A DNA stretch of 64,000 bases, taken from NCBI RefSeq assembly GCF_001625305.1, contig NW_017804387.1, positions 1,189,185-1,253,184 of the forward strand. The letters are read 5' to 3'. A program made the position numbers and the translations under genes. The notes beneath the pieces were generated by a model. It was not told where the DNA came from. It searched no databases and saw only the letters and a list, made by a program, of their open reading frames with translations. How positions within the stretch are numbered: position 1 is the stretch's first letter; each line of letters starts with the position of its first letter. This stretch comes from Branchiostoma belcheri (lineage: Eukaryota; Chordata; Leptocardii; Amphioxiformes; Branchiostomatidae). Below, piece by piece: positions 34,001 to 46,869 of the stretch.

Positions 34001-37000
34001 TGCCCATCGGAAGCAGTACGTGCAGTAGGCGTGACAGAACTGTCCCTCTGCCGGGAAGAACAGGACGGTTTCCCGGTACTTGTGCTGCAGGCCCGGGAGA
34101 GGGACCCCGTCCACCCGGGGAACGTTCAGCGTCTTCTGCTGGGCGGGGTGCGGGTTCATCTCCTTCCGGATCCGCTCGGCCTCCCGCTGCAGTACCGTGC
34201 GTGGAGCTTTGTTCTGCAGCAACCTAGAACAGGAACAACCCAACAAACCTTGTTGAGCGGAGGTCTTCTCTCAACGTTTCTTGCGGAACAGACTGATTTG
34301 GTGTTAACCGTCATCTCCATTTTTCCTGGTTTTCCCTGGTTGAGCTAAGTTCTAGACTAGTTAAACTTTTAATAACCCACCATAACGCATGCAAGAAAAT
34401 GTTGAAGACAAGCGACTTTCACCATCCCATTCCTTTTCCTATGTAGTATTAACAGAGTTTCACGAGCTCGAGCAGAGAAAAGCTTTATACTATTTCTCTT
34501 TGCTTCATTCTACATTTCTCTTTACATGTAAGTCAGTAACTACATCTATCGGCAACAATTATACTGATTTCCCAGGCTAAAATACACTGTACTGTACAAT
34601 TCATTAGCAGTACAGTATCATGATAAGTTCTCTATTGCCGACTTTGGCGCTCATATGCTGGTTCTTGTCATGTTGTGCTTGGTTGGTGAATTGCGTTGAT
34701 TTTTTTTTACCTCGACTTACATCGGAAGTATTTCATCTCCTTCCAGAACTATAGAGGATGCTTATGACTAATCTCCGAAAGATCGAAATCGACTGCCATG
34801 TATTTCCTGACTTGACGAGAGCATTATCAGTCAAATTTTCCCTCCAAACAACTCCTCGAAGAGTATGCTCATCGAGAGAGTCCTCCCCCAACCCCTAAAG
34901 TGAATGATGACGGTGAACACCGAATCTAGTCCCTTCCTACAACATTGTGTACAAGAACCGTTACACTTATACATTGCAAAGATGTATGGACAGAATGGAA
35001 ACATCTTACTGCTTGAAGACAGCTTTCAGCTGGCATCAGGGATCCACCGAACAGCGTTCCCCGGCTGTAAGGTGTCGGCTCCCAATACTGCAAACATACC
35101 AGGAGGTAACCCACACCGAAACATCACACACTTCGCGCTGCACAAGGCAAGAGCGAGGAGACACAGAACAAAACCTTACATGCCCTAAAAGCTAGTAATG
35201 ACGCCTAGAGGGGCTGATTGTCACCACGTTTCCATTACGAACAAATTTCCTAGTCTCTACCAGACTAACAACGTGGGTTTAAAAATCAGTAAAATTTAGC
35301 CCAATAGAGATTGTGGATTATAAATGGGATTATACCAAGATGGCGGCTAGTAGCAGACCATTGAACCAGTAGCTCTCTAAGATTTCTCAAAATTTGCTCC
35401 AAATTCTTAGTTTTCAGGTCTAATTACATGTTATTTCTTTAGAACAACATTCCAACACTGGACGAAGACGATTTTAGAGGATAGTGAAGCTCGGATTTCG
35501 CGGATGTTGACGGGATTGTGAAATAACATAAAAACGAACAGAGAGAGATACGCGCGCAACGAGAGCCCCCCTCCCCAACCAGGAGCGACTCACAAGTTCG
35601 ACCTGGTTCCGGCGCTGAAATTGGCAGGAACAAGGTCCAACGTTGGAATAGGGAGATTCCGAACGTCATGTAGCAGCCAGGAAAGGGCAGAATTCAACAC
35701 ATGAGGACATTTTCGAGCCGGAAAGAGGAATTTACTCGAGACAAGAAGGAAACCACGTGCAACGTTAACGGGCGCCACTCTCCGTAAACAAGTTCGCACA
35801 CGAGTACACAACCTCTACGAGGGAGAAGGAAGTTTCCGAACGTCAAAAAAAACAGAACAAGATGAGGCAGGACTACAGCAGAGAGGAAAAAAAAAACTAT
35901 CTCGACAAAAACAAAATGGCGGAAGGCGGAAAAGTCGGAAACCGAACCAGAAGCAACAATGTAACTGTAAGTACATCTTCACATGAGCAATTTGGAAAAA
36001 GAAATGGCACAACCAGTAAAAAAAACAAGCAGATAGAACCACCATAAACACGTGCATCTAATGAAACATACAATGTGGAGAATGTGAGAAAATTGTAAGG
36101 GACACGGACAAACCAGTTGAATGTGAAATCTGTTTAGAATGGTTCCATGCAAAATGCGCCAAGGTCTCGGACAGCTTATATAGTGTCATCTCCGAGGAAC
36201 CCGACGAGTGTCATTGGTTCTGCCAATATTGCAAACGTGGAGCTAAAAAACTGTACTTCAGAGTAGTTGCATTGTCGGGTGAACTACAAAAAGTGAATGA
36301 AAGACTACATGAAGTTAGCAAGGAATTAACTAGAACTAGAGAGGAAGTGAACAACCTCAAGGACACAGACAGTGTACTCGAAGCTCGAATTCAACAACTA
36401 GAAAATACTCAGCAGTCCACACTCGATACTTCAACAGAGCTAGGGAAGTTAACAGAGGACCAGATTGTGGAAAGGATTGTTGTCAAAACTACCGAGAAAG
36501 TAACAAAATCAGTGTCAGACAAAGTCGACCGCAAACTAGATGAAAGAGAGGACCAAGAATCTCGAAAGTTAAACCTCATTGTGCATAATCTTCCAGAAAC
36601 CGAATCCAAACAATGCGACACTGACAGCTTTGCTGAACTAGTTAAAGATGAGTTCAAACTGAAAGTAAACATCACCAACGCCCAGAGATTAGGCAGACCT
36701 AACAACGGGAATCCAAGACTGCTTAAGGTAACACTGGCTAACCTGGGGGAGAAAAAACAAGTATTGGCACTGGCAAAGGATCTAAGAGAAATTTCACATG
36801 CGACATATAATCAAGTATACATACGACCAGACTTGACCAAAAAACAGCTCGAGGAATCAAAAAACCTAAGAGAGCACCTGAAGATCCAGCGAGAACGGTT
36901 TCCACAAAAAAAGTGGATGATCAGAAGAGGAGAAGTAGTAGAACTAAAGTAGCAAGAGATGTAACTCCATAATGAGCAAGTACGACGAACTCTGTGCACT

Positions 37001-40000
37001 ACTGAATGAAAAGGACTACGGCATTATTTGCTTGACGGAAATAAAACCAAAACAGGGAGCGTTACCAGACAATCAGATTATGCAAATCCAGAACTATGAC
37101 TTGTTTACAAGTGATCTGAGTGCACCAGACACAAGAGGAACATGCATCTACATTAAGTCTAACCTCGAAGCCAAGCAAGTAACCCCCACAACGGGATACC
37201 AAGACTGTACATGGGCAGCTATACAAGGTAGAGGCAACACGTCGATCCTAGTCGGCACTATCTATAGATCTGGGTCACCATCCTTGGCAATTACACGGGA
37301 CTCAGAACTACATGAAACCCTAAAGTGGGCAACTGCATGGTATGAATACATCACATATGCTTATAACCGGAGATTTCAACCACCCAAGTATTAGATGGGA
37401 CCCATTGCCTCACATCCGGAACACACATGCTGAACATACTGACAACCCAGCGTCAAAGTTTATCGAGTGTATCAGAGATGTGTTTTTGTATCAACATGTG
37501 ACGCAACCTACTAGGTACAGGAGCAACCAAACGCCCACTCTTGATGACTTTATACTTACAAATGAGGAAGAGATGGTACAGCAGATTACACATGTGACGC
37601 CCCTGGGGGCAAGTAAACAGCACCAATCAGGAAAAAACATTGTTGAAATATGACAAAGCCAACTATGAGAAGATGAGAGAAGACCTAGACTTAGACTGGG
37701 ACCAGCTGTTATTCGGCAAGTCGACACAGGAGGCCTTTAACGAGCTTCAGTCTAACATTACTAAAGCAGTAAAGAAACATGTCCCAAGAAAAACAATTGA
37801 CTGTAGAAAAACGAGACTAAAACCGAAATGGATGAATAAAAACTCCTATCGGAAGACCAAAAAAAGCACCATGCATGGACAAAATATCTCAACACCAAGA
37901 GCACACGTGATTGGGAAGCGTACAAGAAAGCGCGAAACGCGGCCACTCACACAACTAAGTATCCACGTAGAAACTTTGAGAAAATGCTTGCTAGAGAGGC
38001 CAAAACCAACAACAAAGCATTCTGGAGCTACGTGAATAGCAGAAGAACAACCAAATCACAAGTAGGACAACTTAGGGATACACATGGGAATATTGCGACA
38101 ACAGATAAACAAAAAGCTGAACGATCAGTATTACAAAACATTTACACATGAGAACCGGGATAATATCCCAGTATTCCAGTGCCACCAAGGCCCAACTCTG
38201 GAAACCGTAGAAGTGACTGAGGACCTGGTGTACAAACAACTCAAGTCACTAAGGGCAGATAAATCCCCAGGGAACGACGGGATGCATCCTAGGATACAGA
38301 GAGAACTTGCACATGTGATTGTTAGACCACTGACCTCAATATTTCAACTAAGCATTAACAATGCTGAACTTCCTGACCAATGGAAAGAAGCCAGCATCAC
38401 CCCGATTTACAAGAAGGGAGATAAATCGGACCCAGCTAACTACAGACCAGTGTCACTCACTTCGGTACCTTGCAAGATGCTGGAAAGACTCATTTCTGAC
38501 GCAATAATAAAACACATCAGGAAAAATGACCTCAACTGTGCACAACAGCACGGCTTTACCCAAGGCAAGTCAACGGTGACAAACCTGCTGGAGGCACTAG
38601 ATGTATGGACGGAAACTTTGAGTCACCAAGTACCTGTCGACGTCATATTCCTTGATTACGCGAAGGCGTTCGACACAGTGCCACACGAGAGATTGCTAAG
38701 GAAACTTGAGTCACATGGGATTGTGGGGAAACTTTTGCAGTGGATAAGAACATTTCTCACATGCCGCACGCAACAAGTCGTGGTGAATGGCAAAGCATCC
38801 AGCCCTAAGCATGTAGCAAGCGGAGTTCCGCAAGGGTCGATTCTAGGCCCGCTATTATTTATGATCTTTGTCAGCGACATCCCCGCAGAGCTAAAAAAAC
38901 TTTGTATCACTTTTTGCTGATGATACTAAAGTATATGCAGCGGCGCAAGAATGTGAAGATAATTCCCACAGTGAGTGTCTGCAAGCCGACCTAGGCAACC
39001 TCCAAGAATGGTCAGAGAGGATGCAGATGAGATTCCACCCAGATAAATGCAAGGTACTACATCTTGGTAAAAACAACCCTCGTCATGCATACACCATGTC
39101 AAAAGCAGATGGCACACTGCATAGGATAGAGTGCATCGAGGAAGAACAGGACTTGGGTGTACTAATTGACAGCAAACTGAGCTTCAGTAGCCATGTACAA
39201 ATCCAAGCCAACAAGGTCAATAGAGTACTGGGGACTATCAAATACACTTTCAAGTACCTGGACGAGGACTCTTTTATGTTGCTATACAAGAGCCTAGTCC
39301 GCCCACACCTCGAATACGCTACAGCTGTATGGTCCCCCAGAACCAAGAGGGACAGAGACCTGTTAGAAAGGGTACAGCGAAGAGCAACAAAGCTAGTGTC
39401 AAGTATAGCCCACCTCTCATATTCGGAAAGGCTAGCAGTTCTGGGACTACCAACGTTGTACTATAGAAGGCAGCGAACAGATGTGATACAGCTGTTTAAA
39501 ATCACACATGGGCTAGACATGGTGCGTACAAACCAGTGCAAGCTGTGCAACAGAACGACACTCACACCCAGCAGTGCCACTAACACCAGGGGTCACCAAT
39601 ACAAGTACCAGGTCCAACTGGCAAAAGGACAGAGGTCAAACTTCTTCTACACACGAGCGATTCCAGCCTGGAACAGACTGTCAGAGAGTACTGTATCCAG
39701 TAGTACTGTGAATCAGTTTAAAGCAAGACTGGCGATCGAGTGGAAAGATCATCCGGACCAGTTCCAGTACAACTTCAGCTACTGACTGCCACTGCCGCCA
39801 AAGCCAGGCCAGCCTCATTACCCTAGATGGTACCTACTGGCTGATCTTCAAGGTGAGAATTCAAGGTGAGAGAGAATAACTTGCCTGGGGAGTTTAGCCA
39901 CCAAAGACTCTCCTTGTGAATTATTACCCCTTTTTGCCGAATTCTATGATCATTAAACCTTCGTATAGGAAGGCCTGGTGAAGGATATTCTACCAATTTC

Positions 40001-43000
40001 CACCCTCAATGTTGACAACCGAATAGGGTGTTTGAATACTAGTAGGTCATATCCTATGAATATAGATAACCGCCGTCGCCATTTTGGTGGGTGTGTAGAA
40101 CCAAGATGGCGACTCAGGTAGTGGAGTTTGTCGTACTATTATAAAGGTCTGATACTCCCTAAACATGCGCAAGACAACAAGCGGACATGTTTAGGTACAC
40201 GCCACATTTCTCATATTAATGACTCAGCAAATGTCTTTTTAGGTCAATTTGGCCATCCCTTCGTGGACTACGAGTTTGTTGTACCCTTTAAACCCACCAA
40301 TATGGCGTACGCTACTTTAAGCCACATCCACGTGTGATTGCACACACATCCCATAGAGTATTTAACCCATTGCGAATCATAATATACATAATGTACAATC
40401 GTCGTTTGTTACGGCCTGAGCTTTCTGAGCATTGTAATCCTTGGCAGCGTTGGTGCATAATGTCCAACTTTTTTGACACAAGTACAGCCAAACTTTACAT
40501 GTCATTACTTCATTTCTACAGGATGCCAACAGGTGGGTGGTATTCAACCCCTCTGAGGCTTGGCGAGCACCGACATAAGGGAAGAAGGCTAAGCTCATGC
40601 TACAGTGTACATGTACATACATCCGCAACAGGAAGTTTTAGACAAACTATCTCCAGTGACTCGGAACAAAAGTTACATTGAACTTGTATCTGATTTTACT
40701 TGTGTACTTCGTTAGGCCTCGTTGAAGATGTCTTCATGACTGAAAAATCTAGTATATCAAATGACGGATTTGAAAAAAAAAAACGATTTTAGCAAGGCGT
40801 TCGATAGAATTGATCATACTCTTTTAATCCATAAACTGTTAACTTGTGGCGTACGCACTTCTATCTTACCATGGATTTGTAGCTTTCTTATTGACCACAC
40901 ACAGTGGGTTTGGTACCGAGGTGTAACATCGGGTTGGGAGAAAATTGCATCAGGAGTTCCACAGGGTACAAAATTAGGGCCTGTCCTCTTTTTAGTATAA
41001 TATTATGTAAATGACGCGATGCAACTTTTTCTGAACAGATGGAAGTATGTTGATGATCTAACGTTAAAGGAAAGTAGACTTTTTAGTGAACAATCTTCTA
41101 TGCAGACAGCAATTAACCAACTTGACACGTGGTCATCAGAAAATAAGCCTTTTCGCAATTACCGGCGCGAAATTAATGACGGGTAATGTCCGCCATTTTT
41201 GGAGATAAACACGCCGCCCCGCGCCCCGCGAACATTTAAATCCCCATGTTACTTAGTATGTAGGAAAGGTGTGTACACCTTGGGAAAGGTGTAAGCCGTT
41301 CTGGCGTTAGCTTGCGAACGGCTACGTTAGGATAGATCTAATTCTTAAGAATAAACGGAGTTTTAGAGTTGAAAGTAATTAGTACAGACGTGTTTTTTCT
41401 GTGTGCTTCGTGTGTGTGTACCGGCAATGCCTGTGTCCTGTGTGTGTGTTTGCTGGTCGTAAGTGAAGATTTTCGTTGCGATTTCGTGCCGAAATGGAGG
41501 ACGAGGCTGATGGTCCTTCCTTGGAAGAAATCGGTCATTGGAAAGTGCCGGCATTGAAGGCCTTTTTGCGAGAGAGAGGACTCAAAACAACGGGGAGAAA
41601 AGCCGAGCTGCAAGCTTTGGCATATACAGCGCCGTGCAGCTCGGTATACCCGTGCCGAGGACAGGGCACGATCTACGCAGTACGCCAAACTGTTGAAGGT
41701 TAATGGCACAAAACTACCTGATCCCCTACTGGACTTGACCGAAGGGTGGCTGAAGGAAAAGGACGACTGGTCGGCTTCACGGACGTCGACATTGCCAAAC
41801 TGGTGGCTGCTGTGCGAGGCCCCGTGCGTCAGCGAACCAAGACAGCAGCTCGAGGACGGATCGGAAGACAGCAACACTGCACGATCGTCTCCTCAGCGAC
41901 TACAAAGAGGGGACAGCTTACTCGTACTCTTACTTGTACTTCGAGAGCAAGTGGATAAATGAAGTCCACTACCACTCCATAATTTGGCCCTGACAACGAC
42001 GCTTGCTTCGTGATGACAACATGCACTCCGTCCCAGTCCATCAGGAACATCCCCCACGCTTGCTGGGTCGCGAGTCGACAGAGAAGAAATCCAGCAGGAT
42101 CCTCAGTTCATATTGTAGCTGCTTTGCTGGGTGAGTTGTATTTTCTATATCCCAAATACTTTTTAAAAGGAAGGAGCCGAAAACACGACCAGTCTCCTCA
42201 AAAACAAAACCGAGAGAGTTCTGGATTCAGAGTTCAGGAGTCACGTGAGCGAGCGGCCACGTGGTTTGTGGGCCCACTGAAATCTTGTTGTTGGATCTAA
42301 TCACTAAAAATTTCCATGCGGACAATTTTTTTCCAAATTCGCGTGTTCTCTAAGGCTGGTCACCCTCTCGAACGTATCCACTTCAGGGAGGATTTGTGGG
42401 CAGGGACACTTGTTGCAGCTGAACAGTTCTTCAAAGAGTTTGTTGCCCCTGAACTTGTACACAGGAAGATACAGAAGAACAATAACTACAAAACCCCAGA
42501 GTGAAGTTCTATAAGTCATATGGTCATTTTTATTCCAACCAAGGAGTTAACTCAATGTTCCAAAAAATCTTGTTTCACAATTTCATTGTTCAAAAATTCA
42601 TTCAAAAATTTCATTGTTCAAAAATTCAAGTTTCATGCATTCTAGTACAAAAATGCAGTAGATATAGTGTTGGATAGTTATACACATGTATATAGATTAT
42701 AGGGTAAACTCATACATTATTATGTCCTTGGCATTTATTTATGAAGTATTTCCCCGCAGTGAAAAACATTGACAAACAAGTGAAAGATTTCATTTCAAAA
42801 AAAAATTGTATCATTTTCCTTCTATGTAGAAAGGCAATCCTTACAACAAGCACTCACTTCATGTATCACGGCGGTCTGTCACTACGGTATTCTTTCCCAT
42901 TGCTAGGCGCGTACTAAAAGGTATCGGGTTACAAGACGCTATTTTGGCCTACCAGTAAAACACTTGAAACTAAACAAAAAGGATTTAATGGTAAGTTTCG

Positions 43001-46000
43001 TCAAATTAAAATGAAATTATTGCCTTAACATCCTTTTAATATTAGCTGATTATACGTCGATGAAGGTTAGACATCCAGGTAACAATGATATGCCAAAAAA
43101 CAGTTACTCAAGCAACTGGATATGATTTTGAAAACGTCAGACGTTTCAGCTAGTATCCACTAGCTTTCGTCAGTGACTGAGAGACCAGAGGGGAAAGCAG
43201 GTTTATATACACAACCTGTTGATTGATATGCAAATAAAGTGAAGACAAATTTTTGGAAGTCGAAAAAGGAACAAAAGTCAGACAAGTCAAGACAAGATGA
43301 TGCAAATTAGTCTGAAAGCTCCTGTTATACAGAACAGGAGCTTAAGTGTGCCAAAACGGACGAACATAGACACCTCCGAGGTGCCCTGGCTAAATGTGGC
43401 TACCAAAACTGGACTTTCAACAAAGCGCTCAAACCTTCAGATCAATCGAAGAAAACCCAGAAGTGCAAACCATTGACCAACAAAAACAAGGCCAACATCA
43501 CCATTCCGTATGTCCAAGGAGTATCTGAGAAACTCCGACGGATCTTCCAAAACTTCAACATAGCCACTAACTTCAAACCTCACTCAACCCTCAGACAAAG
43601 ACTGGTACACCCTAAGGACCGACCTCACAAGGGTACCAAGGCGAATGTTATTTACAGACTCAAATGTGAGGAGCCCAATTGTAACAACACCTACATCGGA
43701 GAGACAAGTCGACCGCTTAAAGTAAGGTACAAAGAACATTGCCGACCTAGTGCCAACGGCTACTCCTCAGCTATTTTCCACCACCTACAACACAACCAGG
43801 GTCACTCTTTCAAACTCGAGTCCACGGATGTCTTAGACCGCGAAACACGCTGGTGGGAACGGGGTGTTAAAGAGGCAATATATGAAAGAATGTACAACCC
43901 CACCCTCAACAGGGAAGGGGGGCTACGGGTCGATCTTTCCGGCACTTGGGATTTGGCACTCCCAGCCCCGAGGACTTACAACACTTAAGCTCCTGTTCTG
44001 TATAACAGGAGCTTTCAGACTAATTTGCATCATCTTGTCTTGACTTGTCTGACTTTTGTTCCTTTTTCGACTTCCAAAAATTTGTCTTCACTTTATTTGC
44101 ATATCAATCAACAGGTTGTGTATATAAACCTGCTTTCCCCTCTGGTCTCTCAGTCACTGACGAAAGCTAGTGGATACTAGCTGAAACGTCTGACGTTTTC
44201 AAAATCATATCCAGTTGCTTGAGTAACTGTTTTTTGGCATATTAGCTGATTATGTTAAATCATTGGTTTTTCCAAATTTCGCTCCGAAAGACGATTTTTT
44301 TCGGGTTTCCGACCACAAGTCATGCCATGTTTTTAGGCAAACATCGTTTTAACCTGGCTACGTATATCACCCCAGATCCCCGATTTTTATATTTTTCGAC
44401 GACTAGGAATAAGATAAAAAATCGTGTTTTAGGGATTTTTTAGTTTCTGATTTGAAGTCTAGTTTTTGTCGACATATTGGTGAAAAAATGATATTTTTTT
44501 ACATTTTTTGCACTAAATTACCCATAATTCAAAATTGAGGCCATTTTTTAAAAATCCCTAAAACACGATTTTCGGGACAACCGTTACGGTCATTTTGAGC
44601 CGTGAATGGGGTATGCTTGACTCGCCATGCTTGCAGGTTAAAACGAGTTTTGCAGACATGTTATGTCGACCAAAAGTATGCATTGTGCTATTCATACTGG
44701 TGTAAAGAATCATTACTGTATTCAAGGTCACCCAAGGATACGACAGTAGCTTCGCTACATGTTACAGATCCACAAAAAAATGATAGCGGACATGTATTAT
44801 CCGGGAAACTGTTTGTATATATAGAAAAGTGTTGTTTTTTATCTGTTGCAAGGCACGTGGGCAGAAAGACTTGTTTTGCCGCTTTATTGTAAATGACCGC
44901 AGGTGACCCCGAAATAGAACGCGGGTTCGATTCGAATTGCCCAGATCGAACACGATCGAACACAGTTCGGGTTCTATGACATGTGGGAACTTTGCAGCCC
45001 AGATTTTACCACCGTGTATGATACAGTATATGCAATGTAATGATGACTTACATTGCATATACTGATTACTAAAAAAAAAGATGACTAAAAAAATTGATGA
45101 TGAATATGTAAGCTCAGAGATGTAGACTATGATTAGTATGAATGACACTGCCAGGTTTACTTGATCAGGTCTGGCTGCAGGTTAACTAATGCAGCACAGA
45201 CCTTGACAATATCATCTGCTGCTGATATCAATGTTATGGGAAATGTACCCCCCAGGATTTTCAAGTCCTTAAGTCTATTGATTGCCCGTTCCACGTGAAT
45301 TCTCAAGTTAGCCACTTTCTTTGTTTTCCCTACTTTATCCCTAGACCCTATGATGATGATTCCCGTATGTCATTGAATGAAGATAAGTGTAAATTAAGCA
45401 AGCTCACGCCTCTTCTGGCTTAAGAAACTAAAAAAAACGCTTTGGTGTCTGCACTGAAGATCTTTGTGAAATTTATTTATTACACGTCCGACCAGTCATA
45501 GCATATGCTGTCCCTGTGTGGCACGCAGGTCTAACCACTCTACAATCCCACAAACTTGAACGCATCCAGAAACGTGCCCTCAGAATCATTCTTGAAAATA
45601 AGTACACTTCCTATACGGATGCACTCTCTACTTTTGACCTCTGCACTCTAAAAGTCAGAAGGGAATCATTGTGTCTTAAGTTTGCAAAATCTCTGTTGAA
45701 TTCACCAACGTTTAGACCCTGGCTCCCCCCCCCACCCGCAATAAAGTACATAATAGGGACTTAAAAGGGGGGTTCCGGCTTAGCCTACCATGTATAAGAT
45801 CTGAAAGGTACAGGAACAGTGCTATTCCCTACCTGGCAAAACTCTTAAAGGAGTACTAACCTCCAGAAGGAGGTGCTATATTTCGACAGGCATATTATTT
45901 TACAGTATACAATTAAATGCCCATTTTACGCGCAAGTCTTAAAACGCATCGAATCCAGGACAAATTCTCCAAATACCCTCAAAACTATCCCAGAATACAC

Positions 46001-46830
46001 CACGCTACCCCATTGGTGTCTATGTTTTAAACAAAAAGTTACGTTACAGACCTCATTTCGGGGGCGATAAGAAAAATTCGTACCGTTTTGTGTTCTTTGG
46101 TATCTTACCAACAATTGCCCTTCTTGGTGTCCTTATCGCCCCTCATTTATGCCGCAAATATTGACGATGAAAAAAAACGGCGTAATCTAGTTATCCTTTC
46201 CATAAGTGGCGTAATCTAATTATCTGTTCAAGTAATACTTACATGCAAATAAGTTGAGAAAATCAAAACACGCAGCGTGAAACTGGCGCTCACTGTATTC
46301 GACATCCTGACATTATAATATCCAAGCCACAGGTCAAGCAAAGTAAAGCAAGTAATTTCATAATAATCAGCTTGTTAGTGTGCTTGTCTCCTACCATTTT
46401 CGCCAAAAAATATTTATGTTGACCTGAAGTGTATGAGTATTGCGTAAGCCAGAGTTCCCGGATGTATCAATTGTGGTTCAGCATGGGGGAAAATCGTATA
46501 AATATCACTTTACAAACATGCGCCGCGCAACTCGTACAAGCGAAATTATGTAAAAAGTCGGCTAGTTATGTATTCATTGCAGCATGATGTATCGGAAAAT
46601 AGCACTTCCTTCTGGAGGTTAGTACTCCTTTAAACAGTGCTTAGTCTACCTGTAATCACCCAACTACCAATTGTATATATTCTGGTTATTTGGTTTGGTT
46701 AAGTTTGTAAATATTAATGATATTTTGTGTGTTCCCTAAAACTACGTAATTCAGCTTTTTGTACAATACTTACGTACGTATTATTAGGCTGCAATGTTGT
46801 TTTAGTTTTATGTCAATTTGCAAATAAACC

Positions 46831-46869
<39 letters not shown>

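Larger units (their letters stand above)
35860..39960 (+). mobile_element. CR1-type LINE, nearly full length, decayed
   Basis: ORF1 and ORF2 remnants are in the correct order and strand, opposite to the host gene. The 3' end carries a GAATTCTATGATCATT-like stretch near 39938, reminiscent of the CR1 tail repeat. The 5' boundary is uncertain. At least four frame changes and one premature stop make it inactive. Confidence 0.8.
43039..44253 (+). mobile_element. RT-less Penelope-like element with inverted terminal repeats
   Basis: A 15-base direct repeat, ATATTAGCTGATTAT, flanks the element (43039-43053 and 44239-44253), a probable target duplication. Inside, arms of about 260-290 bases in opposite orientation (about 43061-43346 and 43984-44238) enclose only a GIY-YIG endonuclease ORF. 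Each arm holds an intact hammerhead core. The reverse transcriptase is absent. Arms contain AGCTCCTGTT...AACAGGAGCT hairpins. Confidence 0.85.

Noticed and set aside
41338..41877. 179-codon minus ORF
   Set aside because: Overlaps the SAP-motif frame on the plus strand, which has recognisable family sequence; the minus product resembles nothing known to me.
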